A stretch of 64,000 bases of DNA from Lachnospiraceae bacterium (GCA_017938485.1 JAGBBM010000045.1:1-64000); one strand, 5' to 3'; positions 46,186 through 53,794 are shown, numbered from the stretch's first letter. Numbers and translations: made by a program. Notes: generated from the letters alone by a model not told the origin.

Positions 46186-46773
46186 TCAATTCCAATCATA
46201 ACCCCAATTATATTTTTGCCCCAGACACACAAACTGCCCTTCTTCATTCTTGATTGTTACTGTCTCTTTATACAATCTAAGATTATCACTATCCTTCTTG
46301 TTACAAATAGCTTTAACACACCTCTCAACAGTAGTTTTGCTTAGTCCTGTTTCTTCTCCTAGCATTTCATTTGTAATAGGTATGTCCTGCGGCTGTTCCA
46401 TTATCCTAAGCAAAACCTTTAAAGCATTTTCCCAAGTAGTTGCCCCTGCATCTTCTCTAAGCATCTTATACCATGCCTTTTTAATCTTAATTATCTTCTT
46501 GCTCCTTTCAGCGGCTGCCGCCAGAGATATATTATATATATTCTCATCTATTGTTATGGTTAGATAATCATTATCTGCCAAATGCTTTATACTCTCTTTA
46601 ATACTCTTGGTATTTACCGCACTATTTTTTATTCCTAGTTCATCACAAAACTCTTTTATTGTACCTCTAAAACCTCTGTTATTATCAGCTAGTACAGTAA
46701 CTAATGTTAATATTCTAAAATGCTTTTTTTCTAAGGGTATCCACTCAATCAAAAAATCCAGTTCTTTTTCCAT
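46186..46773 (-). CDS. Winged-helix protein, possible replication initiator-like
   Basis: The ATG at 46773 has AAAGGAGTAAGA before it. The 195-aa product has two helix-turn-helix-like segments: GTIKEFCDELGIKNSAVNTKS (about residues 37-57) and a second at about residues 130-155 (TNEMLGEETGLSKTTVERCV). Two wHTH domains are seen in plasmid Rep proteins and in replication/partition regulators, so a replication or copy-control role is possible but not shown. It lies 13 bp after a 64-aa gene. Confidence 0.6.
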   Translation of the reverse strand: MEKELDFLIEWIPLEKKHFRILTLVTVLADNNRGFRGTIKEFCDELGIKNSAVNTKSIKESIKHLADNDYLTITIDENIYNISLAAAAERSKKIIKIKKAWYKMLREDAGATTWENALKVLLRIMEQPQDIPITNEMLGEETGLSKTTVERCVKAICNKKDSDNLRLYKETVTIKNEEGQFVCLGQKYNWGYDWN

Positions 46774-46786
46774 TCTTACTCCTTTG

Positions 46787-46981
46787 TCATTTAAAATAAT
46801 TTTCAATAGCCTTATTTAAGGCTGCTGCCGCCTGTTCCTTTATTACTTCTTCATAGGCAGCAGCATCTATATCTTTGTTATATTTTTTTCTTAGAGCTTT
46901 TCTGCTCTTGTTATAGTTCATATAGACTTCATCTACACAGTAAGTCTTTTCCCAAAAGGAATATCTATCATCAAAGTTCAT
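46787..46981 (-). CDS. Small hypothetical protein (64 aa)
   Basis: A 64-aa helix-rich, charged protein: MNFDDRYSFWEKTYCVDEVY then KSRKALRKKYNKDIDAAAY and QAAAALNKAIENYFK. The first half is mixed, the second half could form a coiled coil. AAAGGAAATAAAAA precedes the ATG. No family recognised. It is probably cotranscribed with the winged-helix gene. Confidence 0.6.
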   Translation of the reverse strand: MNFDDRYSFWEKTYCVDEVYMNYNKSRKALRKKYNKDIDAAAYEEVIKEQAAAALNKAIENYFK

Positions 46982-47033
46982 TTTTTATTTCCTTTCTATA
47001 TATATTATATCAAAAATTTTATATAAAATAAAA

Positions 47034-47177
47034 TTACCGCTCTACCTCACAAGCCGCATAAATACTATGTTCCAGATAAAAAGAAAGGCGGCTGCCGCCG
47101 CTGTAAAGTAATGCTATTATATCTATCTTTTCATCTCTTGTTTTACCCTTCAACATACTAACTAATATACTATACAT
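47034..47177 (-). CDS. Tiny overlapping ORF (47 aa)
   Basis: Below usual size cut-offs. The ATG at 47177 overlaps the HNH gene stop by 8 bp and is preceded by AAAAGGAGAGATAGGA, a strong ribosome site. The 47-aa product MYSILVSMLKGKTRDEKIDI continues IALLYSGGSRLSFYLEHSIY. It is coupled to the HNH gene. The strong, well-placed ribosome site supports translation, but function is unknown. Confidence 0.5.
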   Translation of the reverse strand: MYSILVSMLKGKTRDEKIDIIALLYSGGSRLSFYLEHSIYAACEVER

Positions 47178-47595
47178 TCCTATCTCTCCTTTTGCTATTT
47201 ACTAAGTCTACATTGTTATAAAACTTATCTATGTTATGTTCTCTCTTGTATCTTCTCACAACAGAGCTTTCTGAAAGATGCGTTTTCTGTGATAGGTTTA
47301 ATCTTTCCTTTGTTTCTTTTGCCCCTATCCGATTTGCAAAGTAATCATCAAGGATAGGTATAGCCTTTTCATACTCAATGGAAGTGTTGTTTTTATATCT
47401 CTCCTTGTTATAGGCTCTCTTGTGTATAGCTGCATGACACTCCGCACAAAGCAAAATCAAATTATCATAATCATCTGTTCCGCCTTCTGCCTTAGGTATT
47501 ATATGATGCATCTCTAAGTAATCTGTCTTTGAACAAACCGCACATTGATAGTTCCATGTAATCTCTAATTTCCTTCTGGTTGCCTTACTAATCAT
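47170..47595 (-). CDS. HNH endonuclease domain protein
   Basis: A 141-aa protein with an N-terminal HNH nuclease domain: CAVCSKTDYLEMHHIIPKAE, then DNLILLCAECHAAIHK, with the paired Cys (CxxC and CxxC) and the HH pair intact. A basic C-terminal part (SESSVVRRYKREHNID) may be a DNA-binding helix-turn-helix. Such genes occur in phages, homing elements and defence loci; here it may cut DNA for transfer or protect the element. GTAAAGGAGGAATATAAAA precedes the ATG. Confidence 0.85.
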   Translation of the reverse strand: MISKATRRKLEITWNYQCAVCSKTDYLEMHHIIPKAEGGTDDYDNLILLCAECHAAIHKRAYNKERYKNNTSIEYEKAIPILDDYFANRIGAKETKERLNLSQKTHLSESSVVRRYKREHNIDKFYNNVDLVNSKRRDRNV

Positions 47596-47683
47596 TTTTA
47601 TATTCCTCCTTTACGGAATATAAAAATCAAAGGCAGCAGCTTTAATTAACTTGTCCTAAGTTTAGCAAAATTAATAGTTCTTA

Positions 47684-47770
47684 ATAAGTTGTTACGACAT
47701 GTTATAAGTTGTTTAAACTAATAGTACACTTGTAAAATCTTGTATAATGTTGTACTATCTTGTTGTTATA
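47684..47770. repeat. Phased short repeats in the right-end non-coding region
   Basis: The 348-bp gap 47596-47943 has two ATAAGTTGTT copies 20 bp apart (47684, 47704), then three TTGTA-type 10-bp tandem units (TGTAAAATCT, TGTATAATGT, TGTACTATCT at 47731, 47741 and 47751) and a weaker fourth. The 10- and 20-bp phasing fits protein binding on one face of the helix. The gap also holds the HNH gene's ribosome site and the right arm repeats. Confidence 0.55.
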
Positions 47771-47773
47771 TTA

Positions 47774-47849
47774 AAGGACAAACTTTTTAAGGACAAACTC
47801 AAACTGTTTTTAATTAGTCCAAAAGGCAAAAGGACAAAGAGCGGACAAA
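47774..47849 (+). repeat. Right arm-type repeats (GGACAAA)
   Basis: Four GGACAAA copies at 47774, 47789, 47832 and 47843, same orientation as the left set. They lie about 85-160 bp inside attR, as arm sites of tyrosine integrases do. Two sit in GGACAAAC, and two have flanks like the left copies. Confidence 0.65.
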
Positions 47850-47863
47850 CCAAACATAGAAAA

Positions 47864-47896
47864 AAGAGGATAGACACAATCTGTATCTATCCTCTT
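47864..47896 (-). terminator. Element-supplied replacement terminator for rubrerythrin
   Basis: AAGAGGATAGA (47864-47874) pairs with TCTATCCTCTT (47886-47896) and is followed on the minus strand by a TTTTT run. It lies 48 bp beyond the rubrerythrin stop and differs in sequence from the displaced host terminator at 39890-39932. Confidence 0.78.
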
Positions 47897-47932
47897 ACAA
47901 TATACTTAAAGTTCTAGAACCTAGTATTTATG

Positions 47933-48065
47933 TGGCTTGTAGCTTAACCGAAGTATCTAGCAAGAAGTCCCTCAAATGCCTTACCATGTCTCGCCTCATC
48001 CCTTGCCATCTCATGCACTGTGTCATGGATTGCGTCAAGGTCAAGTGCCTTAGCTCTCTTAGCAA
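47933..48065 (-). repeat. attR: element-supplied 3' end of the rubrerythrin gene
   Basis: The right copy of the 133-bp direct repeat (115 bp of it, 47951-48065, identical to 39965-40079). Beyond 48065 the DNA is unique to the full-length rubrerythrin gene; left of 47933 it is element DNA. Crossover must have occurred inside the identical stretch. Confidence 0.95.
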
Positions 48066-48483
48066 GGTCAAACTTACCAGCAGTTGCACCATTCTCAGCC
48101 TCAACTCTCATCTCAAGGTTCTTCTTAGTTGAATCAGTTACAACTTCACCTAAGAGCTCAGCGAACTTAGCTGCATGCTCAGCCTCTTCCCAAGCTGCCT
48201 TCTCCCAGTAAAGACCGATCTCTGGATAGCCTTCTCTGTGAGCTACTCTAGCCATAGCGAGATACATACCTACCTCAGTACACTCTCCCATATAGTTAGC
48301 TCTTAAGTCTTCCATAATATCTTCAGGTGCTCCCTGAGCAACTCCTACAACGTGCTCTGCAGCCCACTCTCTTTCGCCTGCCTGTGCAACAAACTTCTCT
48401 CCTGGTACCTTACACTGTGGGCACTGCTCTGGTGCCGCATCTCCCTCATGAACATATCCACATACTGAACAAACGTACTTCAT
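47944..48483 (-). CDS. rbr: Reverse rubrerythrin (NADH peroxidase-type) with element-derived C-terminus
   Basis: The ATG at 48483 has AAAGGAGAAATTATT before it; an upstream in-frame extension lacks a ribosome site. The 179-aa protein has an N-terminal rubredoxin domain ([10 protein letters not shown] ... CPQCKVPG) followed by a ferritin-like diiron domain ([59 protein letters not shown]), the reverse of the usual rubrerythrin order. It reduces hydrogen peroxide. About the last 39 codons come from the integrated element but encode the same residues as the host remnant. A promoter and a Fur/PerR-like box lie upstream. Confidence 0.95.
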   Translation of the reverse strand: MKYVCSVCGYVHEGDAAPEQCPQCKVPGEKFVAQAGEREWAAEHVVGVAQGAPEDIMEDLRANYMGECTEVGMYLAMARVAHREGYPEIGLYWEKAAWEEAEHAAKFAELLGEVVTDSTKKNLEMRVEAENGATAGKFDLAKRAKALDLDAIHDTVHEMARDEARHGKAFEGLLARYFG

Positions 48484-48522
48484 AATAATTTCTCCTTTCG
48501 TTTTAAAAAACTTATATTTAAC

Positions 48523-48541
48523 AATAACGATAATCATTACT
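48523..48541. promoter_or_regulatory. Fur/PerR-like operator of the rubrerythrin gene
   Basis: The 19-bp sequence AATAACGATAATCATTACT agrees with the classical Fur box at 15 of 19 positions. It lies between the -10 box and the start codon, so binding would block transcription. For a peroxide-detoxifying gene in an anaerobe, PerR is the natural regulator; this part is inference. Confidence 0.6.
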
Positions 48542-48557
48542 GTTTTGTTCTGAACTT

Positions 48558-48586
48558 AATATAACATAAGGATTTTTATATGTCAA
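48558..48586 (-). promoter_or_regulatory. Sigma-A promoter of the rubrerythrin gene
   Basis: Perfect TTGACA (48581-48586) with a 17-bp spacer to TATATT (48558-48563) on the minus strand. The Fur/PerR-like box lies just downstream. Confidence 0.8.
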
Positions 48587-48621
48587 TATCTTTTTGAAAA
48601 AAAATTTTCAACTATTTTTTC

Positions 48622-50004
48622 TTAAAGTATCTCTTCCTTTTTTCCTACTATGTTACTTACGATTTGGCCCATATTCATACCATTTGAGCCTTTAATTAGC
48701 ACCACATCTCCCTCTGCCATAACGGACATAAGAAATAAGGTAACCTCACCATTATCTTTTAATATATTACACTTGATGCTAGACTCTGCATCTTTTACAC
48801 CTTTTACAATCTGCTGTGACAATTCACCTACAACCACAAGCTCATCTACATTTTTTCCAGCAAGATATGTTCCAACCTCATAGTGATATCTCTCACTATT
48901 TTCACCTAATTCAAACATATCTCCCAATATAGCTATCTTCTTGCCAGTAGTCTCCATCTCTGCAAGAACATCAATACTTGCTTTCATTGAATCAGGACTT
49001 GCGTTATATGTATCATCAATAATAGTATATTTGTCGTTTATATTTATTATCTGCTGTCTTAGTCCGGCAAAGCTAGAAAAGCCCTTTGCGGCATTACCCA
49101 AGTCAAGCTTCATACAATCTGATATGGCCATACCTGTCAAGGAATTAATAACATTGTGTTTACCCAAAACATTTAATGCTACCTTTTCTCGCTTTTCTCC
49201 GTGAACATAGTCATATACCAACATATTCTCTTCCATACGGATATTCTCAGCTCTAAAGTCACACCAATCTGAAGTACCATAAAACATAGTTTTTACACCT
49301 GTCTTACCCTTCATCTGAGCTAAGAGCTCATCATCTCCATTCAGAAGAAGTATACCATCCTTGTTCATATGGCTTGTTATATCAAGCTTTTCTCTTCGAA
49401 TATTTTCCTGAGTCTTTAAAAATTCTATATGGGCTACACCTATAACTGTAACTACACATATATCTGGTTTTACCATATTGGACAATATCTGCATCTGTCC
49501 GTCATTGCTAATACCAAGTTCAAGCACTGCCACATCCGCATTCTCGTCAAGCTCTGACAATGTAATAGGAACACCCACCTGTGAGTTATAATTTTTCTTT
49601 GTCTGATAGACATTGAGATTACCAGCTAAGGCTGATGCTATCATCTCTCTAGTGGTTGTCTTGCCTACACTACCAGTAACTGCTACAACAGGTTTTTTAT
49701 ACATAGTTCTTATATATGCACCTATATCCTGCATAGCCTTAATTGTATCATGAACCTGAATATATGGTTTATCTGCAATTACCACATCAAAATGTCTAGA
49801 AGTCAATGTTGCCGCACCTATCTCTAAGGCACTTTCTATATAGATATGAGCATCAACCTTTTCCCCTATAATAGGCACAAAAAGATTACCTTCTTTTATC
49901 TCCTTTGAGTTGGCGCAGATACCCTTTACTAAAACATTTTCATCACCACACAAAAGTTTACCCGATGTAATTCTAACTATATCTTTAACGCTTAATTCAA
50001 ACAC
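48622..50004 (-). CDS. murF: UDP-N-acetylmuramoyl-tripeptide--D-alanyl-D-alanine ligase
   Basis: A 460-aa Mur ligase that adds the D-Ala-D-Ala dipeptide to the wall precursor. The P-loop is VVAVTGSVGKTTTREMIASA, the central domain has VLELGISNDGQM (metal Glu region) and LLNGDDELL, and the C-terminal domain has IDDTYNASPDSMKA and ILGDMFELG. The start codon is GTG with AAGGAGTAAGCC before it; no nearby ATG fits. It is 12 bp downstream of the DJ-1 gene. Confidence 0.95.
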   Translation of the reverse strand: MFELSVKDIVRITSGKLLCGDENVLVKGICANSKEIKEGNLFVPIIGEKVDAHIYIESALEIGAATLTSRHFDVVIADKPYIQVHDTIKAMQDIGAYIRTMYKKPVVAVTGSVGKTTTREMIASALAGNLNVYQTKKNYNSQVGVPITLSELDENADVAVLELGISNDGQMQILSNMVKPDICVVTVIGVAHIEFLKTQENIRREKLDITSHMNKDGILLLNGDDELLAQMKGKTGVKTMFYGTSDWCDFRAENIRMEENMLVYDYVHGEKREKVALNVLGKHNVINSLTGMAISDCMKLDLGNAAKGFSSFAGLRQQIININDKYTIIDDTYNASPDSMKASIDVLAEMETTGKKIAILGDMFELGENSERYHYEVGTYLAGKNVDELVVVGELSQQIVKGVKDAESSIKCNILKDNGEVTLFLMSVMAEGDVVLIKGSNGMNMGQIVSNIVGKKEEIL

Positions 50005-50016
50005 GGCTTACTCCTT

Positions 50017-50568
50017 TTACTTATCTGAACAATAAACTATCTTACCCGCTAAGTCTGTTGCTACTTCATCATCCATCAACGCTGTAATTATTGCCAGTGC
50101 AAAATCTATGGCTGTACCAAGTCCTCTACTTGTAATAATTTTTCCATCCATAACTACTGCATCTTCCAAGGCTTCCTCACAGAAAAGCTCATCCTCCATG
50201 CCTGGATAACAGGTTGCTCTTCTATCCTTAAGCAATCCAAGCTTTCCAAACACTGTTGGTGCTGCACATATAGCAGCTATATATCTACCCTTATTGTAAT
50301 AATCTTTTATCATATCTGTAAGCTTGTCACAGGCTAATAAATTGGTTGTTCCAGGCGTACCACCCGGTAATATAATCATATCAGCCTCCTCTGCCTCATC
50401 AAACACTTTGTCCATAGTTACAGTTATTCCATGAGAACCAGTAACAGTTTTATCATCAGTTATAGAAACCATATTGGTTTCAATACCTACACGTCTAAGC
50501 AAATCAACTACTGTTAAAGCCTCTACTTCTTCATATCCAGTTGCAAAATACATATTAACTTTACTCAT
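50017..50568 (-). CDS. DJ-1/PfpI family protein
   Basis: A 183-aa protein of the DJ-1 superfamily: KVNMYFATGYEEVEALTVVD (with the conserved Glu), DMIILPGGTPGTTNL, and the nucleophile elbow YIAAICAAPTVFGKLGLL (Cys). Such proteins act as deglycases, chaperones or glyoxalase-like enzymes; which applies is not settled by sequence. TACGGAGGTGGAAT precedes the ATG. Confidence 0.92.
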   Translation of the reverse strand: MSKVNMYFATGYEEVEALTVVDLLRRVGIETNMVSITDDKTVTGSHGITVTMDKVFDEAEEADMIILPGGTPGTTNLLACDKLTDMIKDYYNKGRYIAAICAAPTVFGKLGLLKDRRATCYPGMEDELFCEEALEDAVVMDGKIITSRGLGTAIDFALAIITALMDDEVATDLAGKIVYCSDK

Positions 50569-50743
50569 ATTCCACCTCCGTAAAAACCGTAAATTATCAA
50601 AAAAAATATAATCTTCTATAAAATGTGTAATTAGTATATAATATAATACATATAGTGCAAATAATCAAGAATTCCTTAATACAGTATATGCACAAGCACA
50701 CATGTTGACATATGCAAATTATACCCTACAAAAGGAGATTAAT

Positions 50744-51256
50744 ATGGAGATTGAACGCAAATATTTATTTAATACAATACCCTTTGATTTAAAGCAATAT
50801 CCTTGCAATTTAATCGAGCAGGTATATATATCTACCACCCCGGTAATACGAGCACGAAAGAAGGCTCCAATAGACCAGATAAATGGTGAACCTTCCTACA
50901 TTCTTACCATAAAATCAAGTGGTTTATTAAAACGAGAAGAATATGAACTTCTACTCACTGAAGATGAATACCATTCTCTTCTAAAAAAAGCTGAAGGAAA
51001 TGTTATAACAAAAAAGCGCTATGTCATCCCTCTTGACTCTGGCTTGAGTCTGGAACTAGACATATTTGAAGGCGCATTTCAAGGTCTTATTATGGGAGAG
51101 ATAGAATTCCCAAGTGATGAGGCTGCAAATAAATATAACCCCCCTGAATATATATCCAGAGAGGTTACCTTTGACACTCATTTTCATAATAGTACTATGA
51201 GTCATATGTCAGAATCAGATATATCAGACATGATTAAACTTGCTCATACTAATTAA
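50744..51256 (+). CDS. CYTH domain protein (triphosphate tunnel metalloenzyme)
   Basis: The ATG at 50744 has AAAGGAGATTAAT before it and starts MEIERKYLF, the CYTH signature ExExK-type. Further conserved strands include VIRARKKAP (Arg/Lys lining the tunnel), YILTIKSSG, ITKKRYVIPL and LELDIFEG. The 170-aa length suits the family, which hydrolyses inorganic triphosphate or forms cAMP-like products. Its last 33 bp overlap the convergent DUF1189-like gene. Confidence 0.9.
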   Translation: MEIERKYLFNTIPFDLKQYPCNLIEQVYISTTPVIRARKKAPIDQINGEPSYILTIKSSGLLKREEYELLLTEDEYHSLLKKAEGNVITKKRYVIPLDSGLSLELDIFEGAFQGLIMGEIEFPSDEAANKYNPPEYISREVTFDTHFHNSTMSHMSESDISDMIKLAHTN

Positions 51257-51997
51257 CGCAGTTGTGACAAAGTGGATTGTTACAAATAATCCAACCATAG
51301 TTACCAGTATAGACGGTAATATTCCTATGATATTATTTACTGTAGATACCACCATGTATAAGGACTGTCCATAAAAGGAAAGTGCAAACACCTTTCCGAA
51401 GGATAGTCCTATTTCCATGTGTTTATTCATAGAGTTAACACACAGAGCTAAAATCAAAGAAAAAAAGCCATGGGATATAAATTGACCTACAGCAGTGGTA
51501 ATAAACATCAATACCAAAAACAAGTATATTCCAGGTATCATGTCACACAGGGTTTGATTGTTAAAACCCTCTGTCAGCAACAAATCTAAATCCACGTCGT
51601 TTTCTGCCTGAACACTTCCACCTAACATATAAACTAATTTCACACTCTTTTTTCCTATAGCATAATAAATACCATCTTTATCTAGTATATCATTAGGAAG
51701 TGTGTCGTATTCTGTATCTACTAAAACATGAACCATACCAATAGTCATCTTATATGGTTTTTCCATATTTAATTCCTGATTAGAATATTCAAAATCAGAC
51801 AAGGTATTTGTAAAAAGATTCTTAAAGCCTCCAAAACCATGTATTGTTGAAGCCACTGGAATAGCAAAAGAAAATACAGATAGTGCCAGCATCATTACGA
51901 TTACATACCCTATCCATCTGCTCCTTTTAAGTTCAAGAATCTCCTTGTATTTGGATGGTTTAACCATACCATATACTATCTGTTCAGATAAAGTCAT
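51224..51997 (-). CDS. DUF1189-like membrane protein
   Basis: A 257-aa protein with one N-terminal helix (about residues 29-49), an outer loop of about 100 residues and three or four C-terminal helices, the layout of DUF1189 proteins of Firmicutes. The N-terminal YGMVKPSKYKEILELKRSRW is typical of that group. AAAGGAGTAAGCT precedes the ATG. It begins 3 bp after the orphan kinase stop, so these may be cotranscribed. Function unknown. Confidence 0.75.
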   Translation of the reverse strand: MTLSEQIVYGMVKPSKYKEILELKRSRWIGYVIVMMLALSVFSFAIPVASTIHGFGGFKNLFTNTLSDFEYSNQELNMEKPYKMTIGMVHVLVDTEYDTLPNDILDKDGIYYAIGKKSVKLVYMLGGSVQAENDVDLDLLLTEGFNNQTLCDMIPGIYLFLVLMFITTAVGQFISHGFFSLILALCVNSMNKHMEIGLSFGKVFALSFYGQSLYMVVSTVNNIIGILPSILVTMVGLFVTIHFVTTALISMSKFNHV

Positions 51998-52000
51998 AGC

Positions 52001-53794
52001 TTACTCCTTTATAATAAATCCTTCCTTTGGTATCTTTACTGTAACAATAGTTCCTTTTCCCGGTTTATTGTTTACATCTATTCCACCACCACACATCTTC
52101 TTAAGACGTCTCTTTATATTCTTGAAGGATTGCTTTCCATCAAATCTCTTGTCCGGTCCTATACCTTTTCCATTATCAACAATCTGAATAGCAAAACAGT
52201 CTAATCTCTCATAACTTCTTACAACTATTCTTCCATCAGAATCTGCACGTAAAGCTCCATTTTGAACTGCATTCTCAACTAAAGGCTCTATAGTGTTAAA
52301 AGGTACATTAAAATCTATAACCTTGTCTTCCACTGTTACCTCTAACATCTCATTTTTCTTCGCCTGAATACCAAGGTATGCCTTGATGTATTCTAATTCC
52401 TCACTAAATGGAACTAAATCTCTGTCTGTTATTGATTTAAGGTTATTTTTCAAATATATAGATGTGTCATAAACCAATCTACTATTTTCTCTGTCTCTTG
52501 GCTTCAAATCGTTTACAACAATATTTAAGGCACTATATATAAGCTGTGTATTAATATGCTTTACTGTTTTTTTCTTTTCTTCATCAATGTTGCTAAGGGC
52601 GTTATCTCTTTGTTGATTCATCTCCTTAATAATTCCCTTCTCTACAGTTATTACCAGAAGGACTACAAAAAGGTACACTCCTATCTGGAGAATTATTCCA
52701 TCTACACCCTTATAAAAATTAAACAATGAGAAAAATGCTTCAAATATACAAGCCATTGTAAGAACCATATTAGCAAAGAAATTATTGTATATGGTCTTAT
52801 CTGCAAAGGTGTCTGCCGCAAGATACATAATTCCCGATAAAAGTACTAAACCAATAGTTATAAGTATCTTGGTAAATATCTCATAAGTGGCAAAATCACA
52901 AACTGAATAAAACTGGAACACAACACCTGTTACAAAATTAATTGCAAATACATATATGCCTATCTCAAATATCTTTGCAAATCTTCTTTTTACCGCAAAG
53001 CATCTCTGATACATAATGTATAACACTGGCATAATAAGAAGAAGTACCATATTGGACATATATGTTCCAAAGGTATTACCTGTTATAAGCTGCATTATAG
53101 GATTGCCTGTTATACTCCACAAAGCCGCAGTAAATATAAATCCAAAAGCATATGCGGACTTCATCTTGTTCACATTTACATTTTTCATAAAAAGTAAGGA
53201 CACAACAAGAACAAGGGTAAGGACTAAGATAGCAACAGCTACAACAAAGCTCACGCCATTATCCCTAACTATATCAGCCACAGCACCGCCTCTGGTACCA
53301 TAATATATATTACCCAATTTACCACTATACTTATCATAACCTGAAGCTATATGTATAGCCACAACATCACCTGGCTTAGCATTGCCCAAATCTATAATGT
53401 TATAACATGGCACTGCATTTTTCATAAGCTTTTGGTCATTCAACACACCGTTTGAATATATCTTTTTGTCATTGACTGTTACAAGTATATTCTGGAATTC
53501 AGTTTTAACAACCAATACTGTATCAGAATTAACATCTTCAGGTACACGATTCATAAGAATAATTGTATCACCTGCGGATGCATCCACATTTATAGGCAAA
53601 TCAAGTATCTTATCATCACTGCCATTTACAGACTTTAAAACCCAGCTTTCATTGTATTTTTTTAGGTTGTCAGTATCAATACGATTTTCCTTTCCCGGTG
53701 AAAATACAAAAATAAAAAGCCCCATAACAATAAAGCTTGCCAAAACTGATACAAGTACAAGAATATTAAGTTGTTTTAATTTTCTCTCGTTCAT
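52001..53794 (-). CDS. LytS/YesM-type sensor kinase lacking the phospho-accepting His
   Basis: A 597-aa membrane protein: one helix (about residues 12-31), an outer domain of about 150 residues, then seven helices (about 180-385) as in 7TM-DISM sensors, a coiled coil, and a His_kinase/HATPase region. In the usual motif (Q-I-N-P-H-F-L-F-N) this protein reads H-I-N-T-Q-L-I-Y-S at 413-421, so the phospho-accepting His is replaced by Gln417. The ATP-binding part is present: IEPLVENAVQNG and VDNGKGIGPD with a GKGT end. No response regulator lies beside it. It may act through a partner or be a pseudokinase. GGAGTGATTTA precedes the ATG. Confidence 0.85.
   Translation of the reverse strand: MNERKLKQLNILVLVSVLASFIVMGLFIFVFSPGKENRIDTDNLKKYNESWVLKSVNGSDDKILDLPINVDASAGDTIILMNRVPEDVNSDTVLVVKTEFQNILVTVNDKKIYSNGVLNDQKLMKNAVPCYNIIDLGNAKPGDVVAIHIASGYDKYSGKLGNIYYGTRGGAVADIVRDNGVSFVVAVAILVLTLVLVVSLLFMKNVNVNKMKSAYAFGFIFTAALWSITGNPIMQLITGNTFGTYMSNMVLLLIMPVLYIMYQRCFAVKRRFAKIFEIGIYVFAINFVTGVVFQFYSVCDFATYEIFTKILITIGLVLLSGIMYLAADTFADKTIYNNFFANMVLTMACIFEAFFSLFNFYKGVDGIILQIGVYLFVVLLVITVEKGIIKEMNQQRDNALSNIDEEKKKTVKHINTQLIYSALNIVVNDLKPRDRENSRLVYDTSIYLKNNLKSITDRDLVPFSEELEYIKAYLGIQAKKNEMLEVTVEDKVIDFNVPFNTIEPLVENAVQNGALRADSDGRIVVRSYERLDCFAIQIVDNGKGIGPDKRFDGKQSFKNIKRRLKKMCGGGIDVNNKPGKGTIVTVKIPKEGFIIKE

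Larger units (their letters stand above)
39947..48065. mobile_element. Integrative element inserted in the rubrerythrin 3' end (about 8.0 kb)
   Basis: The boundaries are the 133-bp direct repeats attL (39947-40079) and attR (47933-48065). Unique element DNA is about 7,986 bp per copy. It carries a tyrosine integrase next to attL, a serine recombinase, regulators (RHH, WYL, winged-helix), an HNH protein, small zinc-ribbon proteins and an unknown paralogous pair. Host genes on either side (PilZ, rubrerythrin) are normal. No relaxase, type IV secretion, capsid or replication-polymerase gene was seen, so it is not an ICE or prophage. It may move with help from another element. The integration target is a protein-coding gene, not a tRNA. 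Confidence 0.9.

Noticed and set aside
47731..47770. CRISPR or microsatellite
   Set aside because: Only three to four 10-bp units with variation and no spacers; more like protein-binding phasing.
39947..48065. Prophage or integrative conjugative element
   Set aside because: No capsid, tail, terminase, relaxase or type IV secretion gene in the 8 kb.
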